A DNA stretch of 34,782 bases, taken from JAEXNA01 sp050486105. Its GTDB lineage: Bacteria; Vulcanimicrobiota; Xenobia; Xenobiales; JADMJV01. A program made the translations under genes and the position numbers. The notes under the pieces were generated by a model. It did no database searches, was not told the DNA's origin, and saw only the letters and a list, made by a program, of their open reading frames with translations. Below are positions 1 through 7,389 of the stretch, piece after piece. The stretch spans positions 1 through 34,782 of the forward strand of contig JBJHCR010000023.1 of NCBI GenBank assembly GCA_050486105.1, read 5' to 3'. Numbering within the stretch: position 1 is the stretch's first letter; each line of letters begins with the position of its first letter.

Positions 1-84
1 GCGTCCTTCTTTGCAGGGCGCGATACGTTCTGTCCCAGTGTACAACAGATTTTCGGAGAAACGAAAGCGTCTACTCAAGGAAAA

Positions 85-951
85 ATGTTAACTTTACGTC
101 AGAAGGGCAAAATTGACCAAAGAAGTGTCCGCCTTCTCAGCAGGCTCGAGACGGGGGTGGCACAAATGGGGCGGGCAGCTATGCCCCGCAAAGGTCACCC
201 ACCAATCATTATCGGTCATCGAGGTCACGCTGAGCACCTCGAGAACACCTTAGTTTCTTTTCAGGAAGCCATCCGGCAAGGCTCCCAGATGATCGAGCTC
301 GACGTTCGATTGGCTAAGGATGAGGTCCCGGTCGTCATACACGACAGCACTCTGGCTCGAGTGACCGGAGGGCGCAAGGGTTCTGTGTCACATCGCACCT
401 CGAAGCATCTCACCAGTTTGGAGCTGGACGGAGGGCTGCGCATTCTGACCCTCAGGGAGGCCCTGGAAGAGTTGATCCCTTTGGTGCCTGTCAACGTGGA
501 ATTGAAGTTCAACCGCCCGGACTATCGCCCCCTAGTCAATGCTGTTTGTCAGGTCATCGAGGACATGCAGGTTCCATCTCGATTGCTCATTAGTTCGTTT
601 TATCACGGTTCCTTGGAAGTTGTGGAAAAGGTCCTCCCCGAGGTGCAGATCGCTCCGTTGTTCGGGTCTCCTACCGGACCCGTTCATCAGGACGACCTGG
701 ACAAGATTTTCTCCAGGAAAATCAAGAAGCCAAAACCCGGCGACCTTCCGCTGCAAGGTCGCACCGCCGTGGTGTACTCGAAGATGATCGATGCGGAGCT
801 GGTTCAGCGCTTCGAAGACAATTCCGGGACCCTCCTGACCTACACCGTGGACGCCCCGAGTGAAATGGTGCGCCTTATAAAGCTGGGCTTGGACGGCATA
901 ATCACCAACCGGCCAACTCTGCTGGCAAAGATCATAGAAGAGATTTTCTGA
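85..951 (+). CDS. Glycerophosphodiester phosphodiesterase family protein
   Basis: Hydrolyses glycerophosphodiesters to sn-glycerol 3-phosphate plus an alcohol. The protein has 288 residues. It shows the family's GHRG motif (residues 44-47, catalytic His45), the following ENT (53-55), the metal-binding pair Glu71/Asp73 in IELDVR, and His86 in VVIHD, followed by the conserved VELKFN strand in the middle. There is no signal peptide, so a cytoplasmic location is likely. An AAGGA lies three bases before the ATG at 85. In-frame ATGs at 166 and 181 are alternatives and would remove a basic 27-32 residue leader that is not part of the barrel. It stands alone on the plus strand and converges with the beta-propeller pair. 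The family is certain; the substrate is not. Confidence 0.9.
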   Translation: MLTLRQKGKIDQRSVRLLSRLETGVAQMGRAAMPRKGHPPIIIGHRGHAEHLENTLVSFQEAIRQGSQMIELDVRLAKDEVPVVIHDSTLARVTGGRKGSVSHRTSKHLTSLELDGGLRILTLREALEELIPLVPVNVELKFNRPDYRPLVNAVCQVIEDMQVPSRLLISSFYHGSLEVVEKVLPEVQIAPLFGSPTGPVHQDDLDKIFSRKIKKPKPGDLPLQGRTAVVYSKMIDAELVQRFEDNSGTLLTYTVDAPSEMVRLIKLGLDGIITNRPTLLAKIIEEIF

Positions 952-1129
952 GAGCTCGGGAATCCGCCAGTGCAACGTCTGTGAAGTTCGTCCCTACTGA
1001 ATGGTGGTCAGGCGCCTCTGTCGCAAGGAGAAGCGAACGCTTAATACCAGGCGTATTTGAGTGAGCTTCGACGCTGCGAGAGAGGATGCATGGCCGCCAG
1101 GGCTAGGGACGAATTTTGCGGACGTTGTA

Positions 1130-2101
1130 CTAGCTAAGGGTAAGCAGGGCTCGAATGGGCGGCAGGTTGGCGGCGACTCTCGTCCAGTGGCCCTCAAGAT
1201 TGTTCAGAAGGAACAAATCCCCACGGTCGGTGCCCGCGTAGAAGCCTCCGGAGCCGAAGGTCAAGCTGGTGACGGTTCTGTCGTCCATGCGGGGCAAGCC
1301 GTCGTTGGAAACGTTCCAGCTTTGTCCCCCATCTAGGGTGAGGGCGAGAGCGGTTCCCCCGGTGGTGCGTCCTGGAGGAGCGCTGGAAAGGCCCAGCAAG
1401 ACCACGTTCGGGTTTTCAGTGGCCACCGCCATGGCTTCGATACGCTTGTACGGTAGGCCGTGGCTGGCCTCCACCCAGGAGGTTCCCAAATCTTCCGAGC
1501 GGAAAAAACCGGCGGCGGTAGCGGCGTAGACCAGGGTTTGATAGGGTAGGGCCACCGCTCTCACCGAGACCGGCAGCCCCTCATAACGCGGAACCCAAGT
1601 CCGACCAGAATCGTTGGTGGCCACCAACCCACCGACTTCAATACCGCAGAAGAGAACGGATTCATGGTCCGGATGGAAGGCAAGTGTGCTGACCCGGGCC
1701 CGGTAAGGGGGGGCGGGATAGGACCAACGAGTGGCGTTCTCTAGGGACTCTAGAGGAGAAAGCTTCTGCCAAGTTTCTCCGTTGTTCTGAGTGATTGCCA
1801 CTCCAGGAGGACAATGGCCCAGGGCTAGCAGTCCGGGATTCCTGGGATGACGCGCCAGAGCGGTGACGTAAGGGCGTTCCAGGCCAGTCATGCTGGGCTT
1901 CCAGGTCAGGCCATTGGGTGAGGTCTGAACGAAAAACTTCTCCGTTCCTACGGTTAGGTGCCCGTTGCCGGCTTGGGCCAAAGCTAAGCATCGATGCTCG
2001 ATGAGACCATGGCCTGCGAGGTCATACTGGGTGGCTTCTTGGCCAGGTTTTAGGACGCTGACCCCTCGGTCGGTTGCTACTGCCAGGACTGCTCTAATCA
2101 T
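1130..2101 (-). CDS. Asp-box (BNR) beta-propeller protein, second of a tandem pair
   Basis: Probable seven-bladed propeller of the sortilin/BNR type, 323 residues, with no signal peptide or membrane segment. Asp-box motifs of the form S/T-x-D-x-G-x-T/S-W recur near residues 104-111 (TQNNGETW), 162-169 (TNDSGRTW), 202-209 (SEDLGTSW) and 256-262 (LDGGQSW). I chose the ATG at 2101 because it overlaps the stop of the upstream paralogue by eight bases and begins MIRAVLAVATDRG, matching the paralogue's HVAVATDKG; the longer open frame from 2266 only reads antisense-like sequence inside the neighbour. Catalytic residues of sialidases are not evident. It is probably a scaffold or binding protein; the ligand is unknown. 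Confidence 0.75.
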   Translation of the reverse strand: MIRAVLAVATDRGVSVLKPGQEATQYDLAGHGLIEHRCLALAQAGNGHLTVGTEKFFVQTSPNGLTWKPSMTGLERPYVTALARHPRNPGLLALGHCPPGVAITQNNGETWQKLSPLESLENATRWSYPAPPYRARVSTLAFHPDHESVLFCGIEVGGLVATNDSGRTWVPRYEGLPVSVRAVALPYQTLVYAATAAGFFRSEDLGTSWVEASHGLPYKRIEAMAVATENPNVVLLGLSSAPPGRTTGGTALALTLDGGQSWNVSNDGLPRMDDRTVTSLTFGSGGFYAGTDRGDLFLLNNLEGHWTRVAANLPPIRALLTLS

Positions 2102-3116
2102 TGGGCTGGACAGTTTGCGATTCAACGGTGGGAAGCCTTCTTGTGGAGACTTCCCCGACCCAGAGAATATTTCGAATCGGTGGCAGTTCGGCCCGAATGA
2201 GTTCCCAGAGTACCCCGTCTCGGCTTCCGAAAAGAAAGCCTTCCTTGGTTCCGGCGAAGAACACACCTCCGCCGGACTCCAGGCAGGTCACGGTCAATTT
2301 TTCTTCTGCCGGGAGTTCGCTGCAAGCCAGCTCCCAGGATTGCCCTCCGTCATCACTGCCGAAGATCACCGTGTGCTCCTCGGTGGGGTGGACAGCGGCC
2401 AAGAGAAGACGCTCGGGATTGATGCTGTGCACGCAGATGGAGTTGATCCGTTCATAAGGCAAGCCGTGATTGAGAACTCGAAAAGTTTGTCCTAGATCGT
2501 CACTGCGATAAAAACCGAGGAAGTTGCAGGCAAAAATGGTGGAGGGGCAATCGGGGTGATAACGGAGATCGTTGAGTTGGGCGGAAAGCCCGGCCTTGGA
2601 GTTGTTCCAAGTGCGACCATTGTCTCTACTGACGATCACTCCCCCGGCCTGCACTCCTCCGATCAGGGTGGAGGCATCTTTCGAGTGGCCGAAGAGGCAA
2701 AAAAGCTCGGGACGATGGGGAGGCAACGGGTGAGTCCAACCTTGTTTATAGCTAAGGGCCACCGTGCTCTTGAGGTCTTGCCAAGTCTCACCGAGGTCCT
2801 CGGAGAGAAAAACGGCCGCAGGGCAAGTTCCGGCAAACATGAGGCCCGATTCGGCTCGGTAGAGCACGGAGCGGACGTCGCAAGTGCTGAAGCCTCGATA
2901 GAGATTGGTCCAAGAAACCCAATCTTCGGTGGAAACGATCATGCCCTCTGCGAGGCAGGCCAAAATCTGGGATTCGGGTCCTTTCGCGAGATGGGTGACG
3001 CTTCGTCCATACAACCCGTAGCCCACCATCTCCCATTCCGTCAAGGGTCCGCGGGGTCGAAACATGAAGGCGCCTTTGTCGGTTGCGACGGCTACATGCC
3101 TCAAGTGCTCAAGCAT
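2094..3116 (-). CDS. Asp-box (BNR) beta-propeller protein, first of a tandem pair
   Basis: Protein of 340 residues with four clear Asp-boxes: SEDLGETW (105-112), SRDNGRTW (163-170), SDDLGQTF (205-212) and SDDGGQSW (254-261). It is paralogous to the next gene along most of its length (shared VAVATD start, HGLPYERI versus HGLPYKRI, C-terminal LPPIR). No secretion signal is seen. An extended -10 promoter lies about 20 bp upstream and GAGGA precedes the ATG. The stop overlaps the start of the second paralogue, so the two are translationally coupled and may work as a pair. Function unknown. Confidence 0.75.
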   Translation of the reverse strand: MLEHLRHVAVATDKGAFMFRPRGPLTEWEMVGYGLYGRSVTHLAKGPESQILACLAEGMIVSTEDWVSWTNLYRGFSTCDVRSVLYRAESGLMFAGTCPAAVFLSEDLGETWQDLKSTVALSYKQGWTHPLPPHRPELFCLFGHSKDASTLIGGVQAGGVIVSRDNGRTWNNSKAGLSAQLNDLRYHPDCPSTIFACNFLGFYRSDDLGQTFRVLNHGLPYERINSICVHSINPERLLLAAVHPTEEHTVIFGSDDGGQSWELACSELPAEEKLTVTCLESGGGVFFAGTKEGFLFGSRDGVLWELIRAELPPIRNILWVGEVSTRRLPTVESQTVQPND

Positions 3117-3135
3117 TGGTCCTCATTTCTTCTTG

Positions 3136-3144
3136 AGTATAGCA
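3136..3144 (-). promoter_or_regulatory. Extended -10 promoter of the beta-propeller pair
   Basis: Read on the minus strand the sequence is TGCTATACT, an extended -10 element (TGn plus TATACT, five of six to consensus). It ends 20 bp before the ATG at 3116, implying a very short leader. No good -35 is visible, which is usual for TGn promoters. A nonamer ATGCAAGTT occurs twice further upstream (about 3180-3240) and might bind a regulator. Confidence 0.45.
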
Positions 3145-3291
3145 TCTCCCCGTTTCCTGGAACCAGGAGAATGAGAATGGGAACTTGCATCGAACCGCTT
3201 CCGCGAGAGATGTTATCTGCAAAAACTTGCATAAAGGTCCCTCCGTTGGAGTGCGGACCTTGGACTTCCCAACTTTGGGAGACGGAAAAGC

Positions 3292-3729
3292 TCATATTTC
3301 AGTCTCCTCTTCGAGACAATTTTGGCAGCGCCCCGACAGGGTTAAGTGATCTCGGTCGACACGGAATCCGTGCTCTCTTAGGATGCGTTCGGAGAACGCA
3401 ACGACGGTCTGATAATCGAACTCTTCCACTGCGCCACATTGTTTGCAGGCTAGATGGCCGTGGCGATGCTCCGGATCGCGAAAGGAATAGTGGACCTGTT
3501 CGTGACCGGTATCTAAGCGATCGACCAAACCAGCTTCGTGGAGCCCTTCAAGGGTTCGATAGACGGTGGCCAGATTGAGGCCGGGGAGGGCAGGTTCTGC
3601 CTTGATGAACAATTCTTTGGCGGTGAGATGCTGGTGGCCTTGAACTTCACACAGCAACCTCAGCAGAGTCGAGCGCTGGGCAGTGACTCTGAGGCCATGG
3701 GAGCGAAGCAGCGTTGGACTATCCACCAC
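3292..3729 (-). CDS. Fur-family metal-responsive transcriptional regulator
   Basis: Winged-helix repressor of 145 residues, typical Fur length. The recognition helix region NLATVYRTLEGLHEAGLV (52-69) is near-canonical. The dimerisation domain carries HRHGHLACKQCG with Cys95/Cys98 and a second CxxC at Cys135/Cys138, the structural zinc site of Fur, Zur and PerR. Start codon is GTG at 3729 or 3726; GAAGGA upstream fits either, spacing favouring 3726. It is divergent from the nickel/cobalt importer with only about 77 bp between the two starts, so it may be a nickel-sensing (Nur-like) or iron-sensing Fur controlling that importer. The metal cannot be read from sequence alone, and no clear Fur box was found between the genes. 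Confidence 0.88.
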   Translation of the reverse strand: MVDSPTLLRSHGLRVTAQRSTLLRLLCEVQGHQHLTAKELFIKAEPALPGLNLATVYRTLEGLHEAGLVDRLDTGHEQVHYSFRDPEHRHGHLACKQCGAVEEFDYQTVVAFSERILREHGFRVDRDHLTLSGRCQNCLEEETEI

Positions 3730-3806
3730 GATTCCTTCTCTTCGTTCTGGAGGTGTGGTTTCCCGCTTGTGCTCTCAGGACCCCCTGGTTGGGGGCGGAG
3801 ATGGTG

Positions 3807-4634
3807 ATGGTCCTGGCCCTCCATATACCCGATGGATTCTTGACTTTGTCCTTGGCTGCCTGGGGTTGGATTTTGGCAGTTCCTGCCATAGTGTTGGCCC
3901 TTCGCGCCACGAAGGAACTCGATGACGAGGCCATCCCATTGGCCGGGGTCTTGGCGGCCTTTGTCTTTGCCGCTCAGACCTTGCAGTTTCCCGTGCCTGG
4001 CGGAACTACCGGACACCTTCTCGGGGCCACACTGGTGGTGGTCTTGCTCGGGAGGGCCAGAGGGATCCTAGTCTTGACGGCGGTTACCGCACTTCAGGCC
4101 TTGGTCTTCGGGGAAGGCGGTGTGCTAGCTTTCGGATGGAATCTCTGCACTATGGCCATAATCATGGGAGTTTCCGGTGGCTGGCTCTACGGTCTATTTC
4201 GAACTTGGGGAGCTTCGATCACGGTCGCCGGCTTCTGTGCGGCCTGGTTTTCAGTGCAGTTCGGCTCCTTGAGTGTTTGCCTGCTTTTGGCGGCCTCGGG
4301 AACCTCACCATTGTTGGTCAGTCTTGCGGTCATGCAACTGACCCAGGCCGGCGTGGGTTTGGCCGAAGGGGCGGTCACCGCAGCGACCTTGACCTTCCTG
4401 CTTAAGGTGCGGCCTCAAGCGATTCCATCCTCGAAGCCACGGAGCCACTGGGGCTGGTTGCCATTGGTCCTACTACTCGGAAGCAGTCTGCTTCCACCTG
4501 CCGTCTTCGGGCTTGATCAAAGTGGCGAACTCATCAGCCGCTACCCAGCCTTCTGTCTTCTGCTGATTCTCCTAGGGCTGCTCCTGGTGTCGCTGGCAGT
4601 GGTGCGCGCTCGCGCGCTTTGGTGGACGGCATGA
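3807..4634 (+). CDS. Energy-coupling-factor nickel/cobalt importer, substrate-binding membrane component (CbiM/NikM)
   Basis: S-component that binds Ni(II) or Co(II) and passes it through the membrane with CbiQ/CbiO. 275 residues, about seven to eight hydrophobic segments. Family signatures: HIPDGFL at residues 6-12 and the GGTTGHLLGA loop holding the second metal-binding His. I start at ATG 3807 because GGGGCGGAG sits six bases upstream; ATG 3801 would place the same ribosome site flush against the start. In characterised NikM/CbiM the metal site uses the amine of a Met directly before the first His. Here that residue is Leu5 (CTC), and at least four residues precede it. Either an unusual processing step or a variant site is implied. 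It is first in an M-Q-O operon; no CbiN is seen. Confidence 0.88.
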   Translation: MVLALHIPDGFLTLSLAAWGWILAVPAIVLALRATKELDDEAIPLAGVLAAFVFAAQTLQFPVPGGTTGHLLGATLVVVLLGRARGILVLTAVTALQALVFGEGGVLAFGWNLCTMAIIMGVSGGWLYGLFRTWGASITVAGFCAAWFSVQFGSLSVCLLLAASGTSPLLVSLAVMQLTQAGVGLAEGAVTAATLTFLLKVRPQAIPSSKPRSHWGWLPLVLLLGSSLLPPAVFGLDQSGELISRYPAFCLLLILLGLLLVSLAVVRARALWWTA

Positions 4635-5374
4635 CTGCCTTGAGGGCTCGCAAGGGACAAGGCTTGGACCCGCGAGCGGTACTCGCGGCCATGCTCTTGC
4701 TGATCTTGGCCATCAAAGGCCTGCAGGACTGGCACAGACTTCTTCTGGCGGAAGCGGGACTGCTGCTAGGCGTTGGACTCCTGGGGGTCCCACTTTCGAT
4801 CTTCTTGTGGCGCTCACTTTGGGTCTTGCCCTTTTGCTTAGCGGCTCTTCCCCTGCTCATGGCCTCTCCGGATGCCCAGCCGACCATTGCAGGAGTGATG
4901 GAGTGGACCATCACCGACCAGGGAGTCAAGGCCTTTGCCACGGTTGTTGGTCAAAGCGTTCTGTGTATTCAGATCCTGCTGCTGGGGAGCGCGTTGAAAA
5001 CGCCCAGAGAGCTGCTTTGGGGGCTGCAGGCCGTGGGCTGTCCAGCACGCTTGGTGACCATTTTTGGCCTTTGTCTGCGCTATCTAGAACTCTTGGCGGA
5101 TGACCTTCAGCGTCTTCAGTGGGCGACGTCGTGTCGGGGAGTTCACGGTTTGGGCTTGGTTGCTCGGGTCAGATTGACTGGAGGTCTGCTGGGTTCTCTT
5201 TTCATCCGTGCTCTCGAGCGGGCAGAGCGAGTGCAGGTCGCTATGCTGTGCCGGGGTTGCTCGGGAGCCCTAGCTCTAGGATTCCAGCAACAGCCGACCC
5301 GAGGTTGGTCAAGAGCGGACTCCATGGTCCTTGGTCTTTCCTTGGGTCTGCTCGGCTGGGTTTGGCTGCTTTGA
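4631..5374 (+). CDS. cbiQ: Energy-coupling-factor importer transmembrane component (CbiQ/EcfT)
   Basis: Couples ATP hydrolysis by CbiO to the metal-binding component. 247 residues with about five to six membrane segments. The coupling helices show two Ala-x-x-x-Arg-Gly motifs, ATSCRG and AMLCRG, variants of the EcfT AxxARG motifs that dock into the ATPase. The ATG at 4631 overlaps the stop of the M gene in an ATGA, the reason for preferring it over upstream TTG/GTG codons at 4619/4622. The stop lies two bases before the ATG of cbiO. Confidence 0.88.
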   Translation: MTALRARKGQGLDPRAVLAAMLLLILAIKGLQDWHRLLLAEAGLLLGVGLLGVPLSIFLWRSLWVLPFCLAALPLLMASPDAQPTIAGVMEWTITDQGVKAFATVVGQSVLCIQILLLGSALKTPRELLWGLQAVGCPARLVTIFGLCLRYLELLADDLQRLQWATSCRGVHGLGLVARVRLTGGLLGSLFIRALERAERVQVAMLCRGCSGALALGFQQQPTRGWSRADSMVLGLSLGLLGWVWLL

Positions 5375-5376
5375 CG

Positions 5377-6087
5377 ATGCTGACCTTGGCTCTATCGATA
5401 GAGGGCCTCTCTTTCAGCTACCCAGGTCGAGAGCCTGTCTTGAACGCCGTGAGCTTCGCTCTGGCACCGGGTGAGCGAGTGGCCTTGTTGGGTGCCAATG
5501 GAGCAGGGAAATCAACCCTGCTCCTCCACCTACCAGGGATCCATCTCAGCACCGGAACCGTCACCGTGAGCGGACAGCAGGTCTCCTCCAAGACTCTCAG
5601 TGAGGTGAGAGCCCAGGTAGGCCTAGTTTTTCAGAATCCCGACGATCAACTTTTTTGCGGCTCGGTAGAGGAGGACGTGGCCTTCGGGCTCAGATGTCGA
5701 GGCGTGCGAGGACTTGAACTCGAAAAAGCGGTGACTCGAGCCTTGCAGACGGTGGATTGCGAACCTTTGCGGAAACGCCCCCCTCAGCAGTTGAGCATGG
5801 GAGAAAAGAAGAAGGTGGCCCTGGCCAGCGTTCTTTCGATGGACCCATGTCTGTTGGCTCTGGACGAACCTACAGCAGGACTTGATGCCCGGGCCCGCCG
5901 CACCGTCATAAATGTGCTGAAGGGATTGCCTCAGGCACTTCTACTGGCCACCCACGACCTAGATTTGGCAGGAGAGCTCACAAAGCGCACCCTCATGCTC
6001 GATTCGGGGAACCTGGTCTTCGATGGACCCACGGCTCAGGCTCTGGCCGATCAGCAACTTCTTGAGCGGCACGGCCTGATCGCCTAG
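5377..6087 (+). CDS. cbiO: Energy-coupling-factor importer ATPase (CbiO)
   Basis: ABC ATPase of 236 residues. Walker A GANGAGKST (39-47), Q-loop in FQNPDDQLF (Gln86; the NPDDQ form is characteristic of ECF ATPases), signature LSMGE (139-143), Walker B LLALDE (159-164) and switch His193 in ATHD. Signature Gly-Gly is replaced by Met-Gly, which is tolerated in this family. Only one ATPase gene is present, so a CbiO homodimer is expected, as in other CbiMQO systems. ATG at 5377 was chosen; the open frame extends upstream inside cbiQ. The last four bases overlap the end of the minus-strand NikL-like gene. Confidence 0.93.
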   Translation: MLTLALSIEGLSFSYPGREPVLNAVSFALAPGERVALLGANGAGKSTLLLHLPGIHLSTGTVTVSGQQVSSKTLSEVRAQVGLVFQNPDDQLFCGSVEEDVAFGLRCRGVRGLELEKAVTRALQTVDCEPLRKRPPQQLSMGEKKKVALASVLSMDPCLLALDEPTAGLDARARRTVINVLKGLPQALLLATHDLDLAGELTKRTLMLDSGNLVFDGPTAQALADQQLLERHGLIA

Positions 6088-6533
6088 GTAGAGCCCTCTT
6101 CTTGGGGTTTTCGACTTCGCAGCAGGGCCAGCAGTCCAAACATCCCGAAGAGGAGGCCGACTCCGGTGATGAGTTTCGTGTGGGTGGCGATCAAGGGCTG
6201 GCTGAGGTCCTTCAAGAGGTCATCGTCACCCACCTCGACTTTTATGCGCGCTCCGTGCACTCCGTGTTGGGAGTCGGCCTTGACCCTAACGGTCCAAACG
6301 CCGGTTTCGTCGGGGAGGAAGCTCAAGCGACCATGGCTATCGGTTCGTCCCTGTTGGAACGGAGTCTCGCGACCTGGTGGAAATATTTCATACTCAGCGA
6401 ACTGTGCATTCTAGCGACCAAGTTGAATGGTGACCACGATTCCCACTTCGCGGTGGATCTGGTGGTCTACAGCATGGCTCCAAGCAGGTTGAGTGCACAG
6501 CAGCGCCAGGACAAATAATGCGAATTTTTGCAT
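6084..6533 (-). pseudogene. NikL-like nickel-transport accessory protein interrupted by an in-frame TAG
   Basis: Translating the minus strand from ATG 6533 (AAGGA six bases upstream) gives a Lys-containing signal peptide MQKFALFVLALLCTQPAWS, then His-rich HAVDHQIHRE, then a TAG at codon 41 (6413-6411). The same frame continues without another stop for 108 codons through AEYEIFPPG, FQQGRTDSHGR and LSFLPDETGVW to a membrane helix (about 121-138) and a short basic tail. This layout (signal peptide, PpgrtD-HGRFsFlPd-like carboxypeptidase-regulatory fold, one C-terminal helix) matches accessory components of nickel ECF systems from memory of that family. It lies tail-to-tail with cbiO. Other genes here end in TAG, so the codon is not reassigned. 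Options: recent pseudogene, a single base error, or readthrough. Confidence 0.65.
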
Positions 6534-6586
6534 CTGAGATCCTTAGTCTTTTTGTCCACAATGTCCGCTTTTTTGTGAATTGAACG

Positions 6587-6598
6587 AACTTTGAAGTT
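6587..6598. promoter_or_regulatory. Short inverted repeat between the NikL-like gene and ureA
   Basis: AACTT-TG-AAGTT is a perfect 5-bp inverted repeat about 60 bp upstream of ureA, in the 126-bp divergent region. It could be an operator for a urease or nickel regulator, but an arm of five bases is weak evidence. No convincing -35/-10 pair was found beside it. Confidence 0.2.
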
Positions 6599-6659
6599 TT
6601 GGAGGACCCTAGCACTTTTGTCACAAAGCCGAACCCTCGACACCCTGATTGGAGAATTT

Positions 6660-6962
6660 ATGAGACTCACCCCTCGAGAACTGGACAAACTCACCATCTA
6701 CATGATGGCCATGGTGGCCGAGCGAAGGCAGGCCCGAGGTATCAAGCTCAATCATCCCGAGGCCGTGGCCATCATCACCGCGGCGGCCCTGGATGGTGCT
6801 CGAGCAGGAAAGACCGTGGAAGAAGTCATGGAGGATGCGCGCACCATCCTCACCGCCGAGGACGTTATGGACGGAGTCCCCGACCTCATCGACAATGTTC
6901 AGGTGGAGGCCGTGTTCACCGACGGAAGCCGCTTGGTGACCGTGCATAACCCTATTCAATAA
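6660..6962 (+). CDS. ureA: Urease subunit gamma
   Basis: 100 residues, exactly the usual length of free-standing UreA. MRLTPRELDKL at the start, GIKLNHPEAVAII in the middle and the C-terminal VQVEAVFTDGSRLVTVHNPI are all family hallmarks. GGAG five bases before the ATG decides the start; the open frame extends upstream but without homology. It forms the UreABC trimer with the next two genes. First gene of the urease operon, 17 bp before ureB. Confidence 0.97.
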   Translation: MRLTPRELDKLTIYMMAMVAERRQARGIKLNHPEAVAIITAAALDGARAGKTVEEVMEDARTILTAEDVMDGVPDLIDNVQVEAVFTDGSRLVTVHNPIQ

Positions 6963-6978
6963 GCGAGGAGTTGCAACC

Positions 6979-7389
6979 ATGTCTACCCCTGTCGGAGGCT
7001 ACGTCCTCAAAGACGAACCGATAACCATCAACGCCGGTCGGCCGCGAACCACAGTGACCGTCCGTAACACCGGAGATCGACCCATCCAGGTGGGTTCACA
7101 CTTTCACTTTTTCGAAGTGAATAGAGCCTTGGAATTCGACCGCACCGCGTCCTTCGGGATGCGCTTGGACGTCTCGGCCTCGACCGCAATTCGCTTCGAA
7201 CCGGGAGACGAAAAGGATGTCGATCTGGTTCCTTTCGCAGGCGACCGTAGGATCACCGGTTTCAACGGCCTAGTGAACGGTTGGATCGCCACCGGGGAGA
7301 GCACGTCCTACCAGCCGGCTCGAATCGACGCCCTGCGGCGAGTGAAGCGTTACGGGTTTAAGACCACGTCCCAGGAGGGTGCAGAATGA
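6979..7389 (+). CDS. ureB: Urease subunit beta
   Basis: 136 residues, longer than the roughly 100-110 of many UreB proteins. The core GDRPIQVGSHFHFFEVNRALEFDR and VPFAGDRRITGFNG regions are typical. The extra length is C-terminal: after the normal end it continues through a basic RRVKRYGFK segment. Such C-terminal extensions exist in other bacterial UreB and may affect trimer packing. AGGAG precedes the ATG by eight bases. The stop overlaps the ureC start in ATGA. Confidence 0.96.
   Translation: MSTPVGGYVLKDEPITINAGRPRTTVTVRNTGDRPIQVGSHFHFFEVNRALEFDRTASFGMRLDVSASTAIRFEPGDEKDVDLVPFAGDRRITGFNGLVNGWIATGESTSYQPARIDALRRVKRYGFKTTSQEGAE

Noticed and set aside
952..1129. Terminator or small RNA between the convergent GDPD and propeller genes
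   Set aside because: No hairpin with a T-run or other convincing structure was seen.
6411..6413. TAG as a reassigned sense codon
   Set aside because: Other genes, such as the first beta-propeller gene and cbiO, end in TAG, so the code is standard.
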